This document shows positions 27,843 through 36,784 of a DNA stretch of 64,000 bases, piece by piece. How positions within the stretch are numbered: position 1 is the stretch's first letter; each line of letters opens with the position of its first letter. The stretch spans positions 182,522-246,521 of the forward strand of contig NZ_GG700811.1 of assembly GCF_000160875.1 (NCBI RefSeq), in the 5' to 3' direction. The notes beneath the pieces were generated by a model. The model saw only the letters and a program-made list of their open reading frames with translations. It ran no database searches and was not told the origin of the DNA. Position numbers and translations under genes: made by a program. This stretch comes from Lactobacillus iners DSM 13335. GTDB lineage: Bacteria > Bacillota > Bacilli > Lactobacillales > Lactobacillaceae.

Positions 27843-29033
27843 TTAATCAACAATGTCAGTAACCTGACCAGCACCAACAGTTCTACCACCTTCACGGATA
27901 GTGAACTTAGTACCTTTTTCAATGGCAACTGGCTTGATCAACTCTACAGTAAACTCTACGTTGTCTCCAGGCATAACCATTTCGGTTCCTTCTGGTAATT
28001 CAATCTTACCAGTAACATCAGTTGTGTGGAAATAAAATTGTGGACGATAATCTGAGAAGAATGGAGTATGACGTCCACCTTCATCCTTGTTCAAGATATA
28101 AACTTGACCCTTGAATTGTTTATGGGTTTGAATTGAACCTGGTTTAGCTAAAACTTGACCACGTTCGATTTGATCACGGTCAATACCACGAAGCAATACA
28201 CCAACGTTATCTCCGGCTTCACCTAAATCAAGTGTCTTACGGAACATTTCCAATCCAGTTACAGTTGATTTTTCAACTTTATCAGTCAAACCAACAATTT
28301 CAACTTCGTCACCAATCTTAACAGTACCACGATCGATACGACCAGAAGCAACAGTACCACGACCAGTAATTGTAAATACGTCTTCTACTGGCATCAAGAA
28401 TGGCTTATCAGTATCACGTACAGGTGTTGGAATGTATTCATCAACAGTATCCATCAATTTCTTGATAACTGCTTCTTGTTCTGGATCGCCTTGAAGTGCC
28501 TTCAATGCTGAACCACGAATTACAGGTACATCGTCACCAGGGTAACCGTACTCTGATAACAAGTCACGTACTTCCATTTCAACCAAGTCAATCAATTCTG
28601 GATCGTCAACAAGATCTACTTTGTTCAAGAATACAACTATATAGTTAACACCAACCTGACGTGCAAGCAAGATGTGTTCACGAGTTTGTGGCATAGGACC
28701 ATCAGTTGCAGCAACAACCAAAATAGCTCCATCCATTTGTGCAGCACCAGTAATCATGTTCTTAATGTAGTCTGCGTGACCTGGAGCATCCATATGTGCA
28801 TAGTGACGCTTTTCAGTTTCATACTCAACGTGAGCGGTATTGATAGTAATACCACGTTCCTTTTCTTCTGGTGCAGCATCAATACCTGCATAATCCTTAG
28901 CTTCTGCTAAACCTTCTTTTGCTAAAACAGTAGTGATAGCTGCTGTTAAAGTCGTTTTACCATGGTCAACGTGGCCGATGGTACCAATGTTTACGTGCGG
29001 CTTAGTTCTAACGTAATGTTCTTTTTCTGCCAT
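27843..29033 (-). CDS. tuf: Elongation factor Tu
   Basis: EF-Tu brings aminoacyl-tRNA to the ribosome. The 396-residue protein has [30 protein letters not shown] and the NKVDL motif, followed by the two beta-barrel domains ending [10 protein letters not shown]. The ATG at 29033 follows GGAGGG; the longer frame to 29060 has no basis. Codon use is visibly that of a highly expressed gene. Confidence 0.99.
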   Translation of the reverse strand: MAEKEHYVRTKPHVNIGTIGHVDHGKTTLTAAITTVLAKEGLAEAKDYAGIDAAPEEKERGITINTAHVEYETEKRHYAHMDAPGHADYIKNMITGAAQMDGAILVVAATDGPMPQTREHILLARQVGVNYIVVFLNKVDLVDDPELIDLVEMEVRDLLSEYGYPGDDVPVIRGSALKALQGDPEQEAVIKKLMDTVDEYIPTPVRDTDKPFLMPVEDVFTITGRGTVASGRIDRGTVKIGDEVEIVGLTDKVEKSTVTGLEMFRKTLDLGEAGDNVGVLLRGIDRDQIERGQVLAKPGSIQTHKQFKGQVYILNKDEGGRHTPFFSDYRPQFYFHTTDVTGKIELPEGTEMVMPGDNVEFTVELIKPVAIEKGTKFTIREGGRTVGAGQVTDIVD

Positions 29034-29064
29034 TAAAATGACCCTCCTGTATATTTGCAAGAAG

Positions 29065-29106
29065 TCCGTCTACAAGTAACGGATATTTCTTTCTTTTATT
29101 ATTATA
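29065..29106 (-). promoter_or_regulatory. tuf promoter -10 box and leader hairpin
   Basis: A perfect minus-strand TATAAT lies at 29106-29101. A small leader hairpin (TCCGT with ACGGA, 29083-29065) sits between it and the ribosome binding site. No good -35 box is visible. Confidence 0.5.
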
Positions 29107-29202
29107 CTACTTTCAAAGATAAAAGCATAGCAATTACCGCTTTGAAAATATCCTTAACTGATATTATCACACAGAATTTAATTGGGCAATAGTTATATCT
29201 TA

Positions 29203-30072
29203 TTAATTATTTTTTATTTTGTAATTGTAATTAAACCGATATAATTCTGCATAAACATCATTTAATAATTTAGTATATTCATTGATATTATCAGATTCTC
29301 CATTTATATAATCTATAAAACACCTAGCAAATTTATCTGCATCGGTAATATAGAGTTCTATACACGGAAAAATAACTTCACAAAAAATTGTAATTTCATT
29401 GACTAATAAATTCAATTTACTTGGATTATTTTCATAGTGATGCTTCAAGAATGAAATTAAATATCTATAAATAGAATTTTGATAAAAAATACTAGTATCG
29501 GCAGGCACAAAAAACCGCATTTGACCCAAAATTCTAATATTAATTTTTTTGCTTACTCCAAGCTTGATAAAATCATTACACAAAGTTGCTTTAACTATAA
29601 AGTCAGTAGTGGGATCTAACAATAAACTTTTTGAAAATTCAATAAATGTTTCTTCATCTAGACTATACAATTTAATATAATCTTCTTGCGTAATTATATT
29701 AAGCTTATGAAAATCCGACATTATTTTATCTGCATCAAATCCTACAATAGGCACTATTTCAATAGCTAGAGGTTTACCCAGCAAATAGGATACCTGTTTA
29801 GCTTCAATATAAAAATGTCGTTCTTGAAGAACTTTCAAATAAAATTTAAATAGCATATCATCAGAAAAAAGATCAGATTCATCTTTTAAAAGTTTATAAG
29901 CTTCATCTGGTCTTTTTTCTTGTAAAAATATATTTCCCAATGCAATAACGCACTTTATATCATGTTGTACACTCAAGTATTGTAAATAACAATTCTTTGC
30001 ACGTTCTAAATCACCTATAGTTAACGCTTTTTGTGCCAACTCAATTAATTTTTTTAGGTCTGAAACGGACAT
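29203..30072 (-). CDS. TPR-like repeat protein of unknown function
   Basis: The 289-residue, largely alpha-helical protein begins with TPR-like pairs of helices (LIELAQKALTIGDLERAKNCYLQYL, IALGNIFLQEKRPDEAYKLL), so it likely binds other proteins. No enzyme motif is visible. It overlaps the 3' end of rnjB by 32 bases on the same strand, so the two are translated together; a link to RNA decay is only suggested by this. The ATG follows AAAGGG. Confidence 0.75.
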   Translation of the reverse strand: MSVSDLKKLIELAQKALTIGDLERAKNCYLQYLSVQHDIKCVIALGNIFLQEKRPDEAYKLLKDESDLFSDDMLFKFYLKVLQERHFYIEAKQVSYLLGKPLAIEIVPIVGFDADKIMSDFHKLNIITQEDYIKLYSLDEETFIEFSKSLLLDPTTDFIVKATLCNDFIKLGVSKKINIRILGQMRFFVPADTSIFYQNSIYRYLISFLKHHYENNPSKLNLLVNEITIFCEVIFPCIELYITDADKFARCFIDYINGESDNINEYTKLLNDVYAELYRFNYNYKIKNN

Positions 30073-31927
30073 TTTTTATATCCCTTTTTATCTTAATTTT
30101 TCTATTATTAAATTTATATTTGGAAACTGCAGCTGAATTACTATATGTGCCTTTTTTAACAATCTGACTAATAACGTTTAAATTAGAATTAGCTTTAACA
30201 GCTTCAATATCATCATGATCAGCAGATACATTTGCTTGACGTCTTACCATAGCACGATGTCTATTTTGATTTACTTCCATCACTATGGGTAAAACAACGG
30301 GTCTACGTCCAGTTTCCTTATATAAAAATTTCTCTAAATTAGTATGTAAATCTTGTTTTAACTCTGTCCAATCAAATTTCTTATGATTGAAATTATTACT
30401 TATAGTCGTTTTAATTACATCCGATGCTCCATCCATCACATCATGACTTTCCTTAATATAAATGAATCCTCTGGTAGAAACTAATGGTTCAGCAACGATT
30501 TTTTTCTTTTTTCTGTCAATTGTAACAGCTGCAATAAAAATACCGTCATCAGACAATATTTCTCTATCTCTCAAAACAATATTTCCAACATCACCAACAC
30601 CCGAACCATCTATCATGGTATCTTCTGCAGGTACAGGATCTGTCAAATAAAACTTATCATCATCAAGTAATAAACAATCCCCATTTTTTGTAATATATAT
30701 ATTTTCAGGATCCATGCCAGCCTCTACAGCTAAGTTTTTATGTATTTCCAATAAGCGATACTCACCTATTACTGGAATTAGATACTTAGGTTTTAACGTA
30801 TCAATAAGCATCTGTAAATCTCTACCCGTAGCATGACCACTAGTATGCTTATCATACCCTAATTGCTTAACAATACCACCCGATCTATAAATAATATCAC
30901 TAGTTTGAGCAACCATAGTTTCTACAGAATGTGATGGTGTAGTAGCTATAAAAACTAGGTCTCCATTTTTTATTTTGATCATTCGATGCCTATTAGTTGC
31001 CATTTTTTGCAATGACTTCAACGGCTCGCCCATCCTACCTGTTTCTAAAATTAATATATTTTTGTCAGGTATATTTTTTAGATCTTTACCATGAATTAAG
31101 ATATCTTTTGGAACATTTAAATATCCCATTTGCATGGCAGTATAAACGATTCTACCAATATCTCTACCTGTCAAAAATACCTTTCTTTCAGTAGCTGCTG
31201 CTGCTTGAAAAATCTCTTGTACACGTACAATATTAGAGGCCTTAGATGCAACGATAATCCTACCATCATGGTTTTTAAATACATTCAAAATATATTTTTC
31301 AATATCTGGTTGTTGATCATTCTGCAGAACAGATTCAGAATTGGTTGAATCACTTAATAAGGCTAATACTCCCTTACGTGAAATATCAGCTAATCGAACA
31401 AAATCCATTCTGTAGTCTTTTTTAGCAGACGGATCAAATTTAAAATCACCAGTATAAACTATTTCACCTTTTTCAGTAGAAACGTCAATTCCTAAAGAAT
31501 CTGGCAATGAATGCGTTGTTTTGAAAAATGAAATAGTAACATTATTGAAATCAATCTCAGTATCTTCATCGATAACATGAAATAAATCATCATTACATTG
31601 TTTGTTTTCATGTTGTACTGCAATCTTAGCTAATTCAATTGTTAATTTAGATCCAAAAACTGGAATATCATAATCACGCAAAATATATGGCAATGCTCCA
31701 ATAGCATCTGCATGACCATGCGTAAGAAAAATACCAGCTACTCTATCTCCATAATCTGCAAAAAATTGCAAATCTGGTATAACAATATCTATCCCGAGCA
31801 AAGAACTATCTGGATACTTAAGACCTGCATCAAGTACAAAAATTTCATCATCAACTTGTACACCATACATGTTCTTACCATTTTCGCGTACTCCGCCCAG
31901 CATCATTATTTTTATTTGTTGTGTCAT
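30041..31927 (-). CDS. rnjB: Ribonuclease J2
   Basis: RNase J proteins are 5'-exonucleases and endonucleases in mRNA decay, and J2 is the less active partner of J1. The 628-residue metallo-beta-lactamase and beta-CASP protein has a changed metal motif, THGHADAIG, where the active form has HGHxDHIG, as known for J2. FKTTHSLPDSLGID and SKASNIVRVQ follow, and the C-terminus has a long basic tail (many Lys and Arg after residue 570). It lies upstream of the TPR gene and downstream of rpsO on the same strand. Confidence 0.92.
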   Translation of the reverse strand: MTQQIKIMMLGGVRENGKNMYGVQVDDEIFVLDAGLKYPDSSLLGIDIVIPDLQFFADYGDRVAGIFLTHGHADAIGALPYILRDYDIPVFGSKLTIELAKIAVQHENKQCNDDLFHVIDEDTEIDFNNVTISFFKTTHSLPDSLGIDVSTEKGEIVYTGDFKFDPSAKKDYRMDFVRLADISRKGVLALLSDSTNSESVLQNDQQPDIEKYILNVFKNHDGRIIVASKASNIVRVQEIFQAAAATERKVFLTGRDIGRIVYTAMQMGYLNVPKDILIHGKDLKNIPDKNILILETGRMGEPLKSLQKMATNRHRMIKIKNGDLVFIATTPSHSVETMVAQTSDIIYRSGGIVKQLGYDKHTSGHATGRDLQMLIDTLKPKYLIPVIGEYRLLEIHKNLAVEAGMDPENIYITKNGDCLLLDDDKFYLTDPVPAEDTMIDGSGVGDVGNIVLRDREILSDDGIFIAAVTIDRKKKKIVAEPLVSTRGFIYIKESHDVMDGASDVIKTTISNNFNHKKFDWTELKQDLHTNLEKFLYKETGRRPVVLPIVMEVNQNRHRAMVRRQANVSADHDDIEAVKANSNLNVISQIVKKGTYSNSAAVSKYKFNNRKIKIKRDIKNVRFRPKKIN

Positions 31928-32062
31928 ATAATTTTCTTCCTTTTCAGATTGATAATATATTTGGATCTAATAGATCAAATTGATTATGTTCACGACCATT
32001 TTAACATATTACACAACTATTTTAAAAGATTAATGATTTTTGATTATTTATCGCAAACAAAA

Positions 32063-32099
32063 AAGTCCAATAACATCAATGACGATGATTATTAGACTT
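32063..32099 (-). terminator. Terminator of rpsO
   Basis: A long stem (AAGTCTAATAAT with its partner, plus CATC with GATG) and a 6-base loop are followed by six Ts on the minus strand, just after the rpsO stop codon. Confidence 0.85.
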
Positions 32100-32113
32100 A
32101 TATTATTCATGTA

Positions 32114-32383
32114 TTAACGACGTAAACCTAACTTAGTAATCAAATCACGGTAACGTTGAATATCCTTACCCTTCAAATAACGAAGTAAGTTACGACGGTG
32201 ACCAATCTTCTTCAACAAACCAACATATGAATGGTGATCTTGCTTGTTCAATTTTAAATGATCATTAAGATTGTTGATATCTTCAGTCAACAATGCGATT
32301 TGCACTTCTGCTGAACCTGTATCGCCTTCATGACGTGCAAATTCTTTAACTAACTGATCTTTCTTTTCCTTTGTAATTGCCAT
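32114..32383 (-). CDS. rpsO: Ribosomal protein uS15
   Basis: S15 binds 16S rRNA early in small-subunit assembly. The 89-residue protein has the typical [20 protein letters not shown] and [21 protein letters not shown] segments. It has its own promoter and a structured leader (see the leader entry) and is followed by its own terminator. The ATG follows GAGAGG. Divergent rpsT lies on the other strand. Confidence 0.98.
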   Translation of the reverse strand: MAITKEKKDQLVKEFARHEGDTGSAEVQIALLTEDINNLNDHLKLNKQDHHSYVGLLKKIGHRRNLLRYLKGKDIQRYRDLITKLGLRR

Positions 32384-32407
32384 AATAAATACCTCTCAAT
32401 TATAAAA

Positions 32408-32454
32408 TGCCATTAACAACGTTGAGCGATGGCACCGCTTAACAGCGCTAATGG
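32408..32454 (-). ncRNA. Candidate S15 autoregulatory leader of rpsO
   Basis: In the rpsO leader CCATTA (32454-32449) can pair with TAATGG (32415-32410), enclosing a second stem GTTaAGCG/CGCTcAAC with loop GTGCCAT. The competing pair TGCCAT (32434-32429) and ATGGCA (32413-32408) cannot form at the same time as the outer stem. A GGTGCC segment resembles the GGU-GC element recognised by S15. S15 leaders of several types are known; a match to one is inferred. Confidence 0.45.
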
Positions 32455-32469
32455 TTCTAACAAATATTT

Positions 32470-32498
32470 ATGTTACTAAATTTTTTTTAGAAATGCAA
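32470..32498 (-). promoter_or_regulatory. Promoter of rpsO
   Basis: Minus-strand TTGCAT (32498-32493) and TAACAT (32475-32470) are 17 bases apart. The transcript would carry a leader of about 80 bases with the structure described above. Confidence 0.7.
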
Positions 32499-32510
32499 GT
32501 ATATTTTTTC

Positions 32511-32539
32511 TTGCACCATACTTAACTATTTAGTACAAT
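32511..32539 (+). promoter_or_regulatory. Promoter of rpsT
   Basis: TTGCAC (32511-32516) and TACAAT (32534-32539) are 17 bases apart. An inverted repeat TGCAAG/CTTGCA at 32494-32515 overlaps both this -35 box and the divergent rpsO -35 box. Confidence 0.75.
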
Positions 32540-32575
32540 TAACAAGTAAACCTATATTTAATCGAGGTGATTTTG

Positions 32576-32830
32576 ATGCCACAAATTAAATCAGCAATTA
32601 AACGTGTAATTACTAGTGATAAGGCTAATAAGCGTAATGCATCTGACTTAAGTAAGTTAAGAACACAAGTTAGAAAGTTTAAAGAAGCTGTTGCAGCTAA
32701 TGCAGATAACGTAAATGATTTGCATATTGAAGCAGCTAGAGCTCTTGATAAAGCAGCTTCTAAAGGTCTTATTTCTAAGAATAAGGCTAATCGTGATAAG
32801 TCACGTTTAACTAAGAAAGTAGCTAAATAA
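32576..32830 (+). CDS. rpsT: Ribosomal protein bS20
   Basis: This 84-residue basic helical protein starts [20 protein letters not shown], the usual S20 opening, and ends in a lysine-rich tail. The ATG at 32576 follows GAGGTG, which itself lies in frame as a GTG at 32567 and should not be read as a start. It is the only gene of its unit and faces holA. Confidence 0.96.
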   Translation: MPQIKSAIKRVITSDKANKRNASDLSKLRTQVRKFKEAVAANADNVNDLHIEAARALDKAASKGLISKNKANRDKSRLTKKVAK

Positions 32831-32844
32831 TTTAGATGGTACTA

Positions 32845-32880
32845 AAAAAACAGATAATATATTGATATTATCTGTTTTTT
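32845..32880. terminator. Bidirectional terminator between rpsT and holA
   Basis: AAAAAACAGATAATAT and its complement form a perfect 16-bp stem with a 4-base loop. The holA stop codon lies within its outer edge, so both convergent genes end on one hairpin. Confidence 0.92.
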
Positions 32881-33865
32881 ATATGTTTAATAGATATACT
32901 TTTAAAAAGGATTCACCTGTATAAGTACCATTTTTATATCCATAATCTAATTTTATCGCATACTTAATACTCTGCTTTAGACGAGTAATATCTAACCTGT
33001 TGTTTAAAGCATAATATATTCTATAAGGATTGGCGTCTAATTCATCAACAATTTGATCTTTAATCCATCCTCTTTTTTGTAAAATCTTAACACACAATAA
33101 AAATTCCAACTGGCTCTCAAAAATTGCTAATAATGCAATCGGTGTCAGTCCATTATTGATTTGGTCGTCTAATCTACGATTAGCTTCAACATAATTTTTA
33201 TTAAAGATAGCAGTCATAATCTCAAAAACATTTTCAGATAAAGACTGATCGATATTACTTTTAACAACTTCAGGTAATATTTCTTTACCTTCAACAATAT
33301 TTTTTAATTTTAAATAATTATTTAAAGCTAGCGAAAAAACATTGTCACTTCGCTTAATTAATTCCGTAAATGCATCCCCAATAAATTTTATTTTTTCTGC
33401 AGCAGCAATAGATTTCAAAATTTTAGCCACTTCTTGAGCTTTAAAATTGGTTTCGACAACATTTACATTTTTAATTAACAACTTAACAATAGCTTTACGT
33501 TTATCAATTTTTTCATAATTAGCCACAAAAACTATCAAATCATCTAAAATAGATAAATTATCAATTAACTGCTTTAATTTTTCTAATTGTTTAGAATCCT
33601 TAACTACAAATTTAGTACTCAAAAATATTGGATTTTTAACAATAATTAGCCTTTGCAAACTAAATAATGAGGACTCACTAATTGTGGCAATTAATCCATC
33701 TATCCCAGATTCTAAAACATCAACATATATAAGATCGTAATTGCTAAATTGTTTTTGTTTAACAAAATCTGTCATTATGTAATTATTAAGTAAATCATTG
33801 GTACCATAAATTAAAAGATGGTTTTTATCTTTATTAGATTGTTTAAATAATGATATTAATGTCAT
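32879..33865 (-). CDS. holA: DNA polymerase III subunit delta
   Basis: The delta subunit opens the sliding clamp in the clamp loader. The 328-residue product has the AAA-like fold of the family, with LLIYGTNDLLNNYIMTDFV at the N-terminus in place of a working P-loop and SLFSLQRLIIVKNP next, then helical domains and a C-terminal collar. It overlaps comEC by four bases (ATGA). The position after comEA-comEC and before rpsT is the usual Firmicute order. Confidence 0.92.
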   Translation of the reverse strand: MTLISLFKQSNKDKNHLLIYGTNDLLNNYIMTDFVKQKQFSNYDLIYVDVLESGIDGLIATISESSLFSLQRLIIVKNPIFLSTKFVVKDSKQLEKLKQLIDNLSILDDLIVFVANYEKIDKRKAIVKLLIKNVNVVETNFKAQEVAKILKSIAAAEKIKFIGDAFTELIKRSDNVFSLALNNYLKLKNIVEGKEILPEVVKSNIDQSLSENVFEIMTAIFNKNYVEANRRLDDQINNGLTPIALLAIFESQLEFLLCVKILQKRGWIKDQIVDELDANPYRIYYALNNRLDITRLKQSIKYAIKLDYGYKNGTYTGESFLKVYLLNI

Positions 33866-36141
33866 AACCTACCCTTGTTGAAACATGTCTTAATTGTTTT
33901 CTTATTCCATAAATAATGCCTAAATATGATTGTACCATTATCTTGCGTATTCAAATATGGAATTTTACATTCATTTAATGTTTTCAGCGTTTCCGCATGA
34001 GGATGACCAAAACGGTTATTTCTACCAGAAGAAATAATTGCTAACTTTGGTCTTATTTGCCGTAAATACTTAGGATCAGTCGCTGTTCTACTGCCATGAT
34101 GGCCTAATTTAATATAATCAGCTTTAATATTAAAGTTATTAATAATTTTGACCTCACCTGCACGATCAAGATCACCAGTAAAAATCCAATTATCACCTGA
34201 TAGGTTAAACATCAAACTTAAAGAATCTTCATTCTTACCAACCGATTTTTCAAAAGGGTAAAGAATATGAAATTTAATATTTGCTTCTTGAACTAAATTA
34301 CCTACTAACAAATTAATTAACTTAGTATGTGCTACTTTTCCAGCTATCCTTCTTTTAAAAGAATTATTATCCAATAACCCATCACCAAAATATATTTTTT
34401 TAACTCTTATATAACTTAAAAGATCTCGCAAATTTCCAACATGGTCAGCATCTTGGTGAGACAAAAAAATACCATCTATTTTATTAATTCCTTGAGAATA
34501 CAAAAATGGTAATAATATTTTTTCAGTTTGCGATATTCCGCTATTACCTTTCTTACCGAAATTAACTTTTCCTCCTACATCTATTAAATAACATTTGCGA
34601 TTGAGAGGTGTAGTAATTAAAATGCTATCACCCTGCCCAACATCAATGAAAGCAACTTGCGAATAGAGCGGAAAATGTATCAAAATGAAAAATAGCAGAT
34701 ACCCTAAAGATAGCCAATAGTAGATACGTAATTTAAATAAAATCATTTTAGGTTTAATGATTAATATAAACGTTAATATCAACAAAAGTATAGTTTGCCA
34801 CCAATTTATTTGTCCAAATATAATTATTCCAATTTTAGCACGTGCTACCGTTTCTATAACCTTAGTTATTATTTGCATTATCATTTCAAATAAAAAAGAT
34901 AACTTAGGGATAATAGCAAACGTAACTAAATTTATAAAAGTTATCGGCAATAAAACAAAATTAAAAATTGGTACAATAAGGAAGTTAAATATAATCGTTA
35001 GAATATTCATCTGGAAAAAATAATGCAACAAAATTGGCAAAATAGCTAGATTAACAAAAATATTTTGCATTATCATTGAATATTTTTTGGTCGCTATTAT
35101 TGCAACTACCAATAAATAAGATAAAATAGCACCGACATTTAATAACAATGAAGGTTTCAAAAACAAATGAAATATAAAAACTAATGATAATATATCTAAC
35201 AAACTTAAAGGTATTTTTTTACTTTTAAAAAATGAACTTAATAAAAAAGTTAAAGTCGCTCTAAAAAAGCCTGGTTGAAAAGCAGATAAAAAAAGTTCCA
35301 CGAATAATATTACTGTACATAAGATAAAGCACTCTCTTTCAGTTCGTTTTATTATAGAACAAAACTTACTAATAATCATAGTATATAGACTAACATGCAG
35401 ACCTGAAATACTTAATAAATGAATAACTCCTAAATTGCGATAACTATTCAAAATATCTTTATTATTAACTTTATCTGGATTTTCAGCCAAAATTAACTCA
35501 TGTGAGAAAAAAGATAGTAAACGTGACATTTTACTAAGATATTCTTTTATTTTATAACGTATCAAATAAAACAAATCATATATACTTGGTTTTCTATTTA
35601 CAATTGTGAAGTGTTTTATCTGAATTTGTTGTTTTATCTCTCTACATAAGCCCCACTTTTTAAAATTAAACTGTCCTGGAACTGTATTAGGCATTAAGCT
35701 ATTAATTTTACTATCATCAACTTTTATCCAAAAAGGAATACCTTTTTTAAATTTCTCAATGAATTGCTGATTAGAATTTATACTTATATATAAATTACTA
35801 TTTTTATATTTTGCACAACCAAAATATAGATTTTCACTATGAGATAATTTATCTGGATACACTTTAATTGGACTATCTATCTTCTTATATTCACTTATAT
35901 TTTTTCTATAAGAGCCCCATAAAAAGAAAACCAATAATATGCAAAGTATGGTTAAAAAAGCTTCTTTAAATTTAAAATAAAATACAAATAACAAATATGC
36001 TATAAAAAAAATCGAAACTAAAACTTGCCAAATATTTGTTGCCAAAAATAGTGCTATAGATTCTATAGCCAAAATCAGTGCTAATAAGAATAATTGCCCA
36101 TTTTTTAAATTATAAAACGAGATGTGGTTTAAGCTTTTCAA
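33862..36141 (-). CDS. comEC: Competence channel protein ComEC
   Basis: ComEC carries single-stranded DNA across the membrane during transformation. The intact 759-residue protein has about ten membrane helices, a competence-domain core (RNLGVIHLLSISGLHVSLYT) and a C-terminal metallo-beta-lactamase domain with FIDVGQGDSILI, FLSHQDADHVGN and KLGHHGSRTATD. There is no sign of decay. The start is TTG at 36141, nine bases after AGGTG and inside the end of comEA (32-base overlap); no nearby ATG is in frame. Confidence 0.95.
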   Translation of the reverse strand: MKSLNHISFYNLKNGQLFLLALILAIESIALFLATNIWQVLVSIFFIAYLLFVFYFKFKEAFLTILCILLVFFLWGSYRKNISEYKKIDSPIKVYPDKLSHSENLYFGCAKYKNSNLYISINSNQQFIEKFKKGIPFWIKVDDSKINSLMPNTVPGQFNFKKWGLCREIKQQIQIKHFTIVNRKPSIYDLFYLIRYKIKEYLSKMSRLLSFFSHELILAENPDKVNNKDILNSYRNLGVIHLLSISGLHVSLYTMIISKFCSIIKRTERECFILCTVILFVELFLSAFQPGFFRATLTFLLSSFFKSKKIPLSLLDILSLVFIFHLFLKPSLLLNVGAILSYLLVVAIIATKKYSMIMQNIFVNLAILPILLHYFFQMNILTIIFNFLIVPIFNFVLLPITFINLVTFAIIPKLSFLFEMIMQIITKVIETVARAKIGIIIFGQINWWQTILLLILTFILIIKPKMILFKLRIYYWLSLGYLLFFILIHFPLYSQVAFIDVGQGDSILITTPLNRKCYLIDVGGKVNFGKKGNSGISQTEKILLPFLYSQGINKIDGIFLSHQDADHVGNLRDLLSYIRVKKIYFGDGLLDNNSFKRRIAGKVAHTKLINLLVGNLVQEANIKFHILYPFEKSVGKNEDSLSLMFNLSGDNWIFTGDLDRAGEVKIINNFNIKADYIKLGHHGSRTATDPKYLRQIRPKLAIISSGRNNRFGHPHAETLKTLNECKIPYLNTQDNGTIIFRHYLWNKKTIKTCFNKGRL

Positions 36142-36742
36142 TAGTTTTTACACCTATTCCTGACACTTGTTTTAAATCATCAATAGACTTAAATCCTCCT
36201 ATACGCTCACGACATTCAATAATTTGTTCAGCTCTTTTTTGACCAATACCAGATAATTTTTGTAATTCCTGTGCAGTAGCAGTATTTATATTTATTTTAT
36301 CTTGCTTATCATCAGAGTTAACATTATTTGCTTCGGCAGCTGTATCAGCTACCTTCTCTGTTTTATCTGGAATATAAATCTGATCCTGATCTTTTAAAAT
36401 ACGTGCTCTATTAATTGCACGTAGTTGTGCATCTGATCTTAATCCACCCGCTTTTTTAATCAAGTCATTTAACCTAGAACCAGATTTCAAAGTATATACA
36501 CCGCTTTTATTAATTGCACCTGAAATATCACAAGTTATAAATTTCGAACTGTGTGACGAATGCTGTTTATTATCAGAATTAGTTTTCTTTTGGTTTGCAT
36601 TTTGTTGCACCAAAGGTTCATTTTCAATCATATTGTCATCTCTTACTTGAAAATAAAGAAAAATACCAAATAATATTAATCCCCCAATAACACATATCGT
36701 CTTTTTTTCATCAAAAAATTTCTTAATTTTATCAAAAAACAC
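36110..36742 (-). CDS. comEA: DNA receptor ComEA
   Basis: ComEA binds double-stranded DNA outside the membrane for transformation. The product of about 210 residues has one N-terminal membrane helix, a SLBB-type domain (GAINKSGVYTLKSGSRLNDLI) and a C-terminal double helix-hairpin-helix (INTATAQELQKLSGIGQKRA, LKQVSGIGVKTIEKL). I prefer the GTG at 36742 because GAGGTG lies six bases before it; the GTG at 36751 is part of that site. The start region lies in a strong hairpin (see next entry). Confidence 0.93.
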   Translation of the reverse strand: MFFDKIKKFFDEKKTICVIGGLILFGIFLYFQVRDDNMIENEPLVQQNANQKKTNSDNKQHSSHSSKFITCDISGAINKSGVYTLKSGSRLNDLIKKAGGLRSDAQLRAINRARILKDQDQIYIPDKTEKVADTAAEANNVNSDDKQDKININTATAQELQKLSGIGQKRAEQIIECRERIGGFKSIDDLKQVSGIGVKTIEKLKPHLVL

Positions 36743-36779
36743 AATTTTCACCTCGTAACTTATATACGAAAAATTGTGT
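36739..36779 (-). promoter_or_regulatory. Terminator-like stem across the comEA start region
   Basis: On the minus strand ACACAATTTT and AAAATTGTGT (10 bp), continued by TCGTA and TACGA (5 bp), enclose a 7-base loop; GGTG of the comEA ribosome binding site is a bulge on the 3' arm, and six Ts follow. It can end transcription from the sepM side and hide the comEA ribosome binding site. Confidence 0.75.
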
Positions 36780-36784
36780 CTTTT

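Noticed and set aside
31712..32095. Open frame of 127 codons on the plus strand across the start of rnjB
   Set aside because: It covers the rnjB start and the rpsO terminator region and is rich in Ile, Tyr and His as expected from AT-rich noise.
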